A stretch of DNA of 6,860 bases from the NCBI GenBank assembly GCA_913042885.1, contig CAJWLW010000267.1:1-6860 (forward strand), given 5' to 3'. Source of the stretch: an uncultured Lentisphaeria bacterium. Its GTDB lineage: Bacteria > Verrucomicrobiota > Lentisphaeria > JABSQK01 > CAJWLW01. Both the position numbers and the translations under genes were made by a program. This document shows, piece by piece, positions 1 to 6,283 of the stretch. Position 1 is the first letter of the stretch. Each line of letters begins with the position of its first letter. Under the pieces are notes generated by a model. It made no database searches and had not been told where the DNA came from. It saw only the letters and a list, made by a program, of their open reading frames with translations.

Positions 1-1
1 C

Positions 2-1360
2 CCCGAAAAGTACTTCGACGAAGTCATCGAAATCGATTTGACTACACTCGAGCCCTATGTCGTTGGACCTTTCACTCCCGATTTGGCACGACCGATTTCG
101 GCGCTCAAGGCCGAGGCGGCAGAGAAGGATTACCCGGATGAACTGAAGGTGGCGCTGATCGGCAGTTGCACCAACTCCTCGTACGAAGACATCGGCCGCG
201 CCGCAAACGTTGCCCGGCAGGCGCTCGACAAGAAATTGAAAGCCAAGTCCAATTTCCTGATCACTCCCGGCTCCGAGCAGATTCGTGCCACAATCGAGCG
301 CGACGGTCAACTTGACACGCTGACGGCAATCGGCGGGAAAGTTCTCGCCAATGCCTGCGGACCATGTATCGGCCAGTGGCGACGCCTCGACGTCGAGGGT
401 GACACCCGCAATTCCATCATTACGTCTTTCAATCGAAATTTTGCCCGCCGCAACGACGGCAATGCCAGCACGCTCGCCTTCATCGGCAGTCCGGAAATCG
501 TCACCGCCATGGCACTGGCCGGTCGGTTGACGTTCAATCCGATCACCGATACCCTCGAAGGGGAGGGCGGTGTGCAGGTAAAGCTCGATCCCCCGGTGGC
601 GGACGAACTGCCGGTAAATGGCTTCGATCCAGGCGTCTCCGGCTATGAAGCACCCCCCGATAACCCCGCCGCCGTGACGGTGGAAATCGCACCCGACAGT
701 GAAAGGCTGCAGCTTCTTACGCCGTTCGAAGCCTGGGACGGACAGGACATGGGTGATCTGCTGGTCCTGCTAAAAGCGGACGGCAAGTGCACCACCGACC
801 ATATCTCGCCGGCCGGCCCGTGGTTGCGCTTCCGCGGCCACCTGGACAACATCAGTGACAATATGTTCATCGGCGCCAACAACGTCTTTGCCGAAGGGCC
901 GGGCAATGGCGTCAATGTATTGACTGGCGATACCGAGGTGAATCTCTCGAAGATCGCCCGCCACTACAAAGCGGAAGGCTACGGGTGGATTTCGGTTGGC
1001 GATGAAAACTATGGCGAAGGCTCGAGCCGGGAGCATGCGGCCATGTGCCCGCGGCATCTTGGCGCCCGGGCCGTGCTCGTACGGAGTTTCGCGCGCATTC
1101 ACGAGACCAACCTCAAGAAGCAGGGTGTCCTGCCTCTTTCTTTCGCGGACCCAGCAGACTATGAGAAGGTACGTGGCGACGACCGCGTCGCGGTCATCGG
1201 GTTGACTGCCTTGGCTCCCGGGATACCCGTGACGGTGGTGCTGAGCCACACCGACGGCGCCGAGGACAGCTTTGAGGCACGGCACACCATGTCGGATTTG
1301 CAGATCGAATGGTTCAAGGCCGGTTCGGCACTCAACACGATCGCGGCACTGAACCAGTGA
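2..1360 (+). CDS. acn: Aconitate hydratase, mitochondrial-type, C-terminal part (5' end outside window)
   Basis: This cytoplasmic TCA-cycle enzyme interconverts citrate and isocitrate through cis-aconitate using a [4Fe-4S] cluster. The reading frame is open from the first bases, so the gene is cut by the window edge; 452 codons are visible and about 300 N-terminal residues are missing by comparison with ~750-residue family members. All three cluster cysteines are present: one in IGSCTNSS (codon 167-169) and two in [11 protein letters not shown] (codons 356-358 and 365-367). The 63-residue spacing between the first two equals that of Cys358 and Cys421 in mitochondrial aconitase. The substrate-binding motif [13 protein letters not shown], then DHISPAGPW, and the swivel-domain active-site motif [10 protein letters not shown] (SSR at 1022-1030) are all intact. 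The protein ends normally at TGA 1358-1360. It belongs to the mitochondrial (Aco2) type rather than AcnB. The next gene starts 22 nt downstream, so co-transcription is possible, although the functions are not obviously linked. Confidence 0.96.
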   Translation, partial: PEKYFDEVIEIDLTTLEPYVVGPFTPDLARPISALKAEAAEKDYPDELKVALIGSCTNSSYEDIGRAANVARQALDKKLKAKSNFLITPGSEQIRATIERDGQLDTLTAIGGKVLANACGPCIGQWRRLDVEGDTRNSIITSFNRNFARRNDGNASTLAFIGSPEIVTAMALAGRLTFNPITDTLEGEGGVQVKLDPPVADELPVNGFDPGVSGYEAPPDNPAAVTVEIAPDSERLQLLTPFEAWDGQDMGDLLVLLKADGKCTTDHISPAGPWLRFRGHLDNISDNMFIGANNVFAEGPGNGVNVLTGDTEVNLSKIARHYKAEGYGWISVGDENYGEGSSREHAAMCPRHLGARAVLVRSFARIHETNLKKQGVLPLSFADPADYEKVRGDDRVAVIGLTALAPGIPVTVVLSHTDGAEDSFEARHTMSDLQIEWFKAGSALNTIAALNQ

Positions 1361-1382
1361 TGCGAATGCGGTTCATGTCCAT

Positions 1383-4300
1383 ATGGGAGAAAGCGGTCAA
1401 AGACGGGCAATAGAGCCCGGTACAGTGGCTCAAACCTTCGTTGTGATAGCCCTCTTCGCTACGGCGATGGCTTTTGCCGCTGACGGTGAGCCTGCGGTTG
1501 CGGGCACTGCCGGCGCGGTCGATCAGCAACGCTTCACCATGCCGGTCCTTGCCGACGGCCCCGCCTTACACGGTGACCTTTCCGATCCCCTCTGGAAGCA
1601 CGGCGTTCATCTGCCGGCATTCGTGCTGTCAGACGGCAGTGCCGGGGGCAGCGAACCGGCGGTGAAGACCGAGGCGTACGTACTCTGTGATGCGGAATTC
1701 ATCTACGTCGGTTTCATCTGTCACGAACCGCGAATCGGCGACATCACCATCAGCGAGGCCGGCCGCGACGGCCCCTTGTGGCGCGAGGATTGTGTCGAGC
1801 TGTATCTGGATCCCACGCGCGGCAGGAGCTGGGCCTATCACTGGATTGTCAACAGCAAGGGGGTCATCTGGGACGGCTTGCATGCCCCGGCGGGGCTGGA
1901 CATGGACTTCAATGCCGATGCTCAGGCTGCGAGCAAAGTGTTTGAGGACCGCTGGACCGCCGAGTTCAAAGTACCTTTCGAAGACATTGGCGGGGCACCT
2001 GTTCGGGGCGAGGTCTGGGGAATCAATCTCATTCGATTGCGACAAGCGGGTAAGCTGGAACCGTTCGCCTGGTCGCTGCAGGATGTCACTCACGCAGATC
2101 CCCGGGGGTTTGGCGAAGCTGTATTTGGTGCCCGGGAGACCCCGGTGCGCGTCTCTGTTCTCTCCCGCGGCGGAGCCTGTGCGGATCTGAACGAAAAAGG
2201 CGCAAACCGGTTTGTGGTGCAGATTGAAAACACCGGGGATGCACCGTCGGAAATCACCTGCCACGTGTCTGTCATCGAGGCACCCCCGGATCTGGTGACC
2301 AGGGTTGTTCCCGCCGGCCGGACCGAGACGATCAGTGTTGACTACGAACTGCCCAAACAGAGCGAATTGCTGTTGAACTATCGCGTGCAGGTTGACGGCC
2401 GCGATGTGTACCACAGCGAATTCCTGGCGATCCAGCCGGCGCCGGAGAAAGAATCCTTTCGTTCCTGGGAGATACCCGACCCGCTTTACGAAGAACTTCT
2501 CAGCGACGAACCACCGGGGTTACGGAGCCAGGGTTCGATCATGTGGCAGCACATGCTGGACCTTCCTGAGAGTCGCCCGGCGGCAGTTCGTTTCGGTGTG
2601 CGCTACGTGGCTCAGGAGATGTTCCGCGACCACTCGTTGTCCAAATTCCGACTCATGGCGGGCGACTTCAAACGCCGGCGCGGCAGCGATCAGTGGCCCC
2701 TTTTGATTGTCCCGCACGCGCCGCTCAATGCGCCCGATGCGCCGTGGGTTCTGGATCCTCGCTCGCTCGATAATTACAGCAAATGGACCGCAGAAATCCT
2801 GGCACTGCCGGACACCTCTCACATCTGGGCTCTTTTCGCCGGCGACGAGCAGGGGGACCATGCTGCCGCGGATGGTGCGATGCTGATGAAGCGACCCGGC
2901 GATTACGCATACATCCACGAGGCCGACAAGATGGTGAGAGCAGAATTCGGCGGCAACAAATTCGGCATCCCCAAAGGCAATATGAGTTACGATCCGAACC
3001 CTTATAAATGGATTGCCTTCTATCGCTGGATCAATCACCGGATGGTGCAGCGGCAGAAGAGACTCTATGAGATGGTCCAGGCCGCAGAGCCGCGGATTGT
3101 CGTGACCACAGACAATCCCCCGGGTGGACTTTACGCCAACGAGTACAGCGAGCTCGCCCCCTACGCAGATGTGTTTACCCATCAGTTCGGCTATCCCGGA
3201 GGCGCTACCCACTGGCGCGCGGGAGTCGGTTGTCTGAGTAAAATTTTCGCTGACCTCACCGGCAAAGAATTCTGGCCCTGTATTCACATCGAGAATTTTA
3301 ATTATCCAGATTCGACACCCGAGGAAACGGCCGAAGAACTTGGACAGATATTCCGCAATGGCGGTACCGGCTTTCATCTGTTCCAGACCCATATCGGCGG
3401 CCACCCCAAACTAGTCAAGGACACACGCAACACTTATTTCGGTTCGCCGGGACGCTACCATACGATTCTGAACATCACTCGACTGACGCAGACCATGCCG
3501 AAACTGAAGTTTCCGGATTACGACCGCACCGGAATCCTTTACAATGACGACACGCTCGCGACACGGCCCCATGACGGTCCGCTGGACATGGTTGAAGCCA
3601 TCGAGGCCTGCTACACCATGCTCGGCCCGGTGGCGCGCGCATGGTTCAAGTTTTTCGATTGCCCGCAGGTGGTGAAGTGGCCGTCGTTGCGTGATCGTTT
3701 CGATGTCATCTACCTGCCACTGGCGAAATATCAGCGCGTGGCGGTTGCAACCAAACTGCGGGCTTTCGCGGCAGAGGGCGGTTCGTTGGTTTGCGGCGAC
3801 CCGCACGGGTTCGAGACGGATGCTCTCGGCAACGACATGCGCGCGCTGCGCAAGACGATATTCGGTGTCGACGTCGGCGAGGCGCTGGCGGTCAAGCAAC
3901 TGCTTCCGAAAGACGCCCGATGGGGTGAAACGTTGACGCTCAAGGGAAAAGCCGCATACCGACTTAACCCCGGAACGGGTGTTGAAGTGCTGGCCACCTA
4001 TGAGGACGGCTCGGCTGCGATCACCGCCAAGCAGAACGGAGTGGGCCGTGCGATCTTTTTCGGCTTTAATCCGTTTCTCCTGAAAGCAGTGCCGGACGCG
4101 CAGTGGCGCAACTTCTTTACCGCCTTGATCAAGAGCCTCGGTACGCCTGTCGATTTCGACATCTGGCGGTTTCGCTTCCCCGACAGTGTCGTGTGGAAAG
4201 AACCCGCGCTGCCCGGGGTCTGCGTGACCAATAATCGCGTGGTCTGGCGCGAGGAGAAACTGCGCTTCGAAAACAACGTGGACGTCAAAGGGTCTTACCG

Positions 4301-4826
4301 TTACTCCCTGTCACCGGATCGCTATGCGGACGCCGCAGTCGGCGGCGATATTCTTTTCAGCGAAGGTCGTCTGACCGATCGCCGAAAGTCGATGCTGGCA
4401 AAAAAGACGGAAGCGAAACAGTACGTGCCCTATGAGTTTCCCGACAGCCATTGGATGGTTAGTTGGGCCAGGTCGGATCCGGTGTCGATGGTCTTCGACC
4501 TTCGGGAATCACGGCCATTGGTCCAGTTAAGTCTGTGGTTCCGCGACGCCATGCCGGCGGTAACCGTAGAAGGCAGTATTGGCGGCGAACAGTGGCATCC
4601 TCTGGGTAAGGCGACTGGTATCTCCTTGTCATCCGCGACCGGCGAAGTGTACTCGCGCCCGCCGCACCACGAAGTGACAGCCGGGAGCGCAGGCGATGAC
4701 GTGTACGACATGGTTATCCGGCTCGATGAGGATGTGTCGTCCCGATTCGTGCGGGTAAACTTCGCGGCGCGACAGAAAGATCAGAGGTTGAGTCTTGTCG
4801 AAACCGAGATTTGGGCGGTGGAGTAG
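1383..4826 (+). CDS. Secreted multidomain putative glycoside hydrolase (CBM9-like, GH-A/GH42-like, discoidin-like)
   Basis: The 1147-residue protein is probably exported. Residues 1-32 look like a signal peptide: Arg7-Arg8, a hydrophobic stretch at about 17-31, and an AFA cleavage site before Ala33. Residues ~50-250 resemble a CBM9/DOMON-like sugar-binding fold (DPLW, AYVLCD, FIYVGF, WREDCVELYLDP, WTAEFKVPFE). Residues ~255-350 look like an Ig-type beta linker. Residues ~370-690 resemble a clan A TIM barrel; Glu489 (AGDEQGD) and Glu637 (IHIENFN) are candidate catalytic acids. Residues ~712-920 resemble the GH42 middle domain (FDVIYLPLA, LRAFAAEGGSLV, GRAIFFGFNPF). Residues ~1020-1147 resemble a discoidin/F5-8C-like beta sandwich ending in SRFVRVNF and VETEIWAVE. 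The chosen ATG has no clear Shine-Dalgarno sequence; GTG at 1425 is an alternative that would still leave a hydrophobic leader but remove the arginines. Substrate and activity are unknown, and it could be a non-catalytic binding protein. The frame is intact throughout. Confidence 0.85.
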   Translation: MGESGQRRAIEPGTVAQTFVVIALFATAMAFAADGEPAVAGTAGAVDQQRFTMPVLADGPALHGDLSDPLWKHGVHLPAFVLSDGSAGGSEPAVKTEAYVLCDAEFIYVGFICHEPRIGDITISEAGRDGPLWREDCVELYLDPTRGRSWAYHWIVNSKGVIWDGLHAPAGLDMDFNADAQAASKVFEDRWTAEFKVPFEDIGGAPVRGEVWGINLIRLRQAGKLEPFAWSLQDVTHADPRGFGEAVFGARETPVRVSVLSRGGACADLNEKGANRFVVQIENTGDAPSEITCHVSVIEAPPDLVTRVVPAGRTETISVDYELPKQSELLLNYRVQVDGRDVYHSEFLAIQPAPEKESFRSWEIPDPLYEELLSDEPPGLRSQGSIMWQHMLDLPESRPAAVRFGVRYVAQEMFRDHSLSKFRLMAGDFKRRRGSDQWPLLIVPHAPLNAPDAPWVLDPRSLDNYSKWTAEILALPDTSHIWALFAGDEQGDHAAADGAMLMKRPGDYAYIHEADKMVRAEFGGNKFGIPKGNMSYDPNPYKWIAFYRWINHRMVQRQKRLYEMVQAAEPRIVVTTDNPPGGLYANEYSELAPYADVFTHQFGYPGGATHWRAGVGCLSKIFADLTGKEFWPCIHIENFNYPDSTPEETAEELGQIFRNGGTGFHLFQTHIGGHPKLVKDTRNTYFGSPGRYHTILNITRLTQTMPKLKFPDYDRTGILYNDDTLATRPHDGPLDMVEAIEACYTMLGPVARAWFKFFDCPQVVKWPSLRDRFDVIYLPLAKYQRVAVATKLRAFAAEGGSLVCGDPHGFETDALGNDMRALRKTIFGVDVGEALAVKQLLPKDARWGETLTLKGKAAYRLNPGTGVEVLATYEDGSAAITAKQNGVGRAIFFGFNPFLLKAVPDAQWRNFFTALIKSLGTPVDFDIWRFRFPDSVVWKEPALPGVCVTNNRVVWREEKLRFENNVDVKGSYRYSLSPDRYADAAVGGDILFSEGRLTDRRKSMLAKKTEAKQYVPYEFPDSHWMVSWARSDPVSMVFDLRESRPLVQLSLWFRDAMPAVTVEGSIGGEQWHPLGKATGISLSSATGEVYSRPPHHEVTAGSAGDDVYDMVIRLDEDVSSRFVRVNFAARQKDQRLSLVETEIWAVE

Positions 4827-4892
4827 GGTGCAATATGAAGTTTGGAGCTTGCCAGAACTCATGCCGAGTCGGAAGTCATTGATCATAAGCTA

Positions 4893-4929
4893 TATACATC
4901 TAAGAGTCGCATAATATACATTATGTATA
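4893..4929. promoter_or_regulatory. AT-rich operator-like palindrome with an extra upstream half-site
   Basis: TATACAT-T-ATGTATA at 4915-4929 is a perfect inverted repeat with 7-bp arms around one central base. The same half-site, TATACAT, also occurs at 4893-4899, exactly 22 bp (two helical turns) before the palindrome's left arm. This looks like a binding site for a dimeric regulator with an auxiliary half-site. TATAGT at 4926-4931 could act as a -10 element, but no good -35 sits at the right distance. If it is an operator, the likely target is the oxidoreductase gene starting at 5159, because no divergent gene exists. In AT-rich DNA such palindromes can arise by chance. Confidence 0.35.
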
Positions 4930-4949
4930 GTTCATGTGCGCTGGAAGCC

Positions 4950-4962
4950 CCGGCCCGGCCGG
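4950..4962. repeat. Perfect GC-rich palindrome CCGGCC-C-GGCCGG
   Basis: Six-base arms surround a single central C. The loop would be too short for a standard hairpin unless the inner pairs open, and no T-tract follows, so it is not a good intrinsic terminator. It lies between the AT-rich stretch and the DnaA boxes. Its role is unknown. Confidence 0.4.
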
Positions 4963-5023
4963 ATATGTACCAAAACGTCGATAAATACCTCAGTTCGTTG
5001 CGCGACGCATCCTGCCGCCAGGC

Positions 5024-5043
5024 TGTGCATAACCTGTGGATAA
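5024..5043 (-). promoter_or_regulatory. Pair of DnaA-box-like 9-mers upstream of the Gfo/Idh/MocA gene
   Basis: TGTGGATAA at 5035-5043 is the exact reverse complement of the strong DnaA box TTATCCACA. TGTGCATAA at 5024-5032 reads TTATGCACA on the minus strand, which fits the relaxed E. coli consensus TTWTNCACA. Both point the same way and start 11 bp apart, about one helical turn, which would put two bound DnaA molecules on the same face. They lie 115 nt before the ATG of the next gene and just upstream of a possible -35 element. They may be regulatory DnaA sites, titration sites or part of a larger DnaA-binding cluster. Confidence 0.5.
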
Positions 5044-5056
5044 CCGATGCCGACAC

Positions 5057-5085
5057 TTGCCTTTGACCGAATCCCGTCCTACCAT
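5057..5085 (+). promoter_or_regulatory. Weak sigma70-like promoter candidate for the Gfo/Idh/MocA gene
   Basis: TTGCCT at 5057-5062 and TACCAT at 5080-5085 are separated by 17 bp and each matches four of six bases of the TTGACA/TATAAT consensus. Transcription from here would leave a leader of roughly 65 nt. The match is modest and could be chance, but it lies just downstream of the DnaA-box pair. Confidence 0.25.
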
Positions 5086-5158
5086 ACGGTCCGATAACGG
5101 CCCCAACAGTACCCAACCGGTCACACGCCAACGATCACGGCCGAACCGGATCGCAACC

Positions 5159-6169
5159 ATGAACATCCTCAATATCGGCCTGCACGGAGTTGCCGGACAT
5201 CAAATCTTCAGGCATATCCCGCAGTTGCAGCGGGCCAGGATCACTGATGTCGCCGGCGTCTCCAAGTCAGAATACGCCGTTCTCAAATCCGACTTTCCCG
5301 ACGTCTTTGCCAACACGACCTGGCATCCGGAGCTCGAGACCATGCTCGATCAGGGGGCTGCCACGCTTATCAGTTTTTGCAGCAGCCGTCGCGATGGCCA
5401 GTGTGCGGAAGCGATTTGCGCGCTCGAGGCTGGCCGTCATGTGCTGCTCGAGAAACCGATGGCTACTTCGCTCGAGGATCTCAGCACGCTTCACAAGGCC
5501 TGGAAACAGGCCGGCACCGAGTTGCGGACGATGACCACGATGATCTATGATCCGTGCTTCTCCGGCATGAAGGCAATCGTCGAAAGTGGCGCCGTAGGGG
5601 AGGTTGTGCAGTGTTACGGCATGAAATCCTATCCGTTTTACGACTGGCGCCCACAGGATCGAGGTATCGACGGCGGCATCATTCAGTCGATGATTCACGC
5701 GGTCAGCTTCATCCGGTATGTAACTGGCCTCGAGTTCAGCGAAGTGTTCATGCAGGACACCGGCCAGGGAAATCCCCTGGAGGGTGACCTGCAGATGGCC
5801 GCCAATCTCGCTGGTCGACTTAGTAACGGCGCCCTCACCTCCATTGTCTGCAATTACTGCAATCCGCCGGGCATCGGGTTCTGGGGCAACGAGCAGTTGC
5901 GCGTGCATGGCACCGGCGGCATGATTGAATTGACCGATGGCCTGACCCGCCGATCATTGGCATGCGCTGATGCAGCGCCGGAAACTTTCCCGGACATCGC
6001 GCCGGAAACTTCCTATCCGCAGGATTTGGTTGATTGCATTTTGGACGGTACCCCGACATTACTCACTGGCGCTGACAGTTTTCACAACACCGAAATTGTG
6101 CTCTGCGCTGCTCGAAGCGCGGCGATTGGACAACCTGTCAAGATCTCTGCGATCGTCAACAAAAGTTAA
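5159..6169 (+). CDS. Gfo/Idh/MocA-family oxidoreductase
   Basis: The 336-residue protein has the usual family length and is probably a cytoplasmic NAD(P)-dependent dehydrogenase or reductase acting on a sugar, inositol or related compound. It starts with a Rossmann fold (MNILNIGLHGVAGH), whose glycines are spaced GxxGxxG (Gly7, Gly10, Gly13) rather than the common GxGxxG. The family signature lysine is present in HVLLEKPMA (Lys99). The C-terminal alpha/beta domain begins around residue 125. The catalytic histidine region DGGIIQSMIHAVSF keeps His180 but has Gln176 where B. subtilis inositol dehydrogenase has its catalytic Asp (Asp172-x3-His176), and Ser183 where many relatives have Asp. ATG 5159 was chosen because the family fold begins there; the open frame continues upstream to a GTG at 5036, but that extension is arginine/proline-rich and unlike the family. 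No Shine-Dalgarno sequence is evident. The substrate cannot be predicted. Confidence 0.9.
   Translation: MNILNIGLHGVAGHQIFRHIPQLQRARITDVAGVSKSEYAVLKSDFPDVFANTTWHPELETMLDQGAATLISFCSSRRDGQCAEAICALEAGRHVLLEKPMATSLEDLSTLHKAWKQAGTELRTMTTMIYDPCFSGMKAIVESGAVGEVVQCYGMKSYPFYDWRPQDRGIDGGIIQSMIHAVSFIRYVTGLEFSEVFMQDTGQGNPLEGDLQMAANLAGRLSNGALTSIVCNYCNPPGIGFWGNEQLRVHGTGGMIELTDGLTRRSLACADAAPETFPDIAPETSYPQDLVDCILDGTPTLLTGADSFHNTEIVLCAARSAAIGQPVKISAIVNKS
5975..6011 (+). repeat. Short in-gene direct repeat, 13 bp at 24-bp period
   Basis: GCGCCGGAAACTT occurs at 5975-5987 and again at 5999-6011 inside the Gfo/Idh/MocA gene. The 24-bp period keeps the frame and gives a repeated APET in the protein (about residues 273-284). 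It lies in a likely surface loop near the C-terminus and looks like a small in-frame duplication. Confidence 0.55.
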
Positions 6170-6175
6170 TAACTT
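6163..6175. repeat. Palindrome AAGTTA-A-TAACTT spanning the stop codon
   Basis: A perfect 6-bp inverted repeat around a single base overlaps the TAA stop (6167-6169) of the oxidoreductase gene. Its last base is the first base of the DnaA box at 6175. It is too AT-rich and its loop too short for a stable terminator; it could be part of a protein-binding site together with the DnaA boxes. Confidence 0.35.
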
Positions 6176-6205
6176 GTGGATAAGTCAGTGATAATCTGTG
6201 GACAA
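6175..6205 (-). promoter_or_regulatory. Second pair of DnaA-box-like 9-mers, upstream of the MDR gene
   Basis: TGTGGATAA at 6175-6183 is a second exact reverse complement of TTATCCACA. TGTGGACAA at 6197-6205 (TTGTCCACA on the minus strand) has one mismatch to it. The two start 22 bp apart, two helical turns, in the same orientation as the pair at 5024-5043. They fall in the 114-nt gap between two genes, and the second overlaps a possible -35 element of the MDR gene, so DnaA binding there could affect its transcription. Confidence 0.5.
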
Positions 6206-6227
6206 ATTGTTGACGCCGTTCAATAGT
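6199..6227 (+). promoter_or_regulatory. Candidate promoter for the MDR gene overlapping a DnaA-box-like site
   Basis: TGGACA at 6199-6204 matches five of six bases of the -35 consensus. AATAGT at 6222-6227, after a 17-bp spacer, matches four of six of the -10 consensus. The -35 hexamer lies within the DnaA-box-like 9-mer at 6197-6205. Transcription would start around 6234 and give a leader of about 50 nt. TTGACG at 6210-6215 is another possible -35 but has no partner at a suitable distance. Confidence 0.3.
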
Positions 6228-6269
6228 GTGCGGCACGCCGATGTGCGTGGATCCCCGAATTTCTTACAT

Positions 6270-6273
6270 GGAG
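6270..6273 (+). promoter_or_regulatory. Ribosome binding site of the MDR gene
   Basis: GGAG lies 10 nt before ATG 6284 and supports that start. It is the clearest Shine-Dalgarno sequence in the window; the two complete genes upstream have none that is evident. Confidence 0.6.
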
Positions 6274-6283
6274 CAACAATTTC

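Larger units (their letters stand above)
4827..5158. other. 332-nt intergenic region with AT-rich stretch, palindromes and DnaA-box pair
   Basis: No convincing gene lies here. From the 5' side it holds: about 50 nt with no strong terminator hairpin; an AT-rich stretch at about 4878-4935 that stands out from its GC-rich surroundings and contains a 15-bp palindrome; a perfect GC-rich palindrome at 4950-4962; two DnaA-box-like 9-mers at 5024-5043; a weak sigma70-like promoter at 5057-5085; and a C- and A-rich, G-poor leader (about 5097-5158) up to the next start codon. The AT-rich segment followed by DnaA boxes gives it an origin-like or regulatory look. Confidence 0.7.

Noticed and set aside
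3307..3315. Further DnaA-box-like 9-mer inside the hydrolase gene
   Set aside because: A TTATCCAGA-like match near 3300 has one mismatch, stands alone and lies within coding sequence, so it is likely chance.
2520..3404. Long minus-strand ORF (294 codons) inside the hydrolase gene
   Set aside because: It is antisense to a clearly coding region with domain-like + strand protein; such shadow frames are common in GC-rich DNA, and no motif was recognised.
4950..4962. GC palindrome as an intrinsic terminator for the hydrolase gene
   Set aside because: The single-base loop is sterically poor, there is no following T-tract, and it lies over 120 nt after the stop codon.
4923..5066. Small + strand ORF of 47 codons (ATG 4923) in the intergenic region
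   Set aside because: It has no Shine-Dalgarno and no recognised domain, and it runs through the palindromes and DnaA boxes; probably a chance frame, though a gene remnant cannot be excluded.
4883..5131. Minus-strand ORF across the intergenic region
   Set aside because: No recognisable motif, and composition follows the underlying regulatory DNA; no ribosome binding site evident.
5036..5158. N-terminal extension of the Gfo/Idh/MocA frame from GTG 5036
   Set aside because: The added 41 residues are rich in Arg, Pro, Asn and Thr, the GTG lies inside a DnaA box, and the family fold begins exactly at Met 5159.
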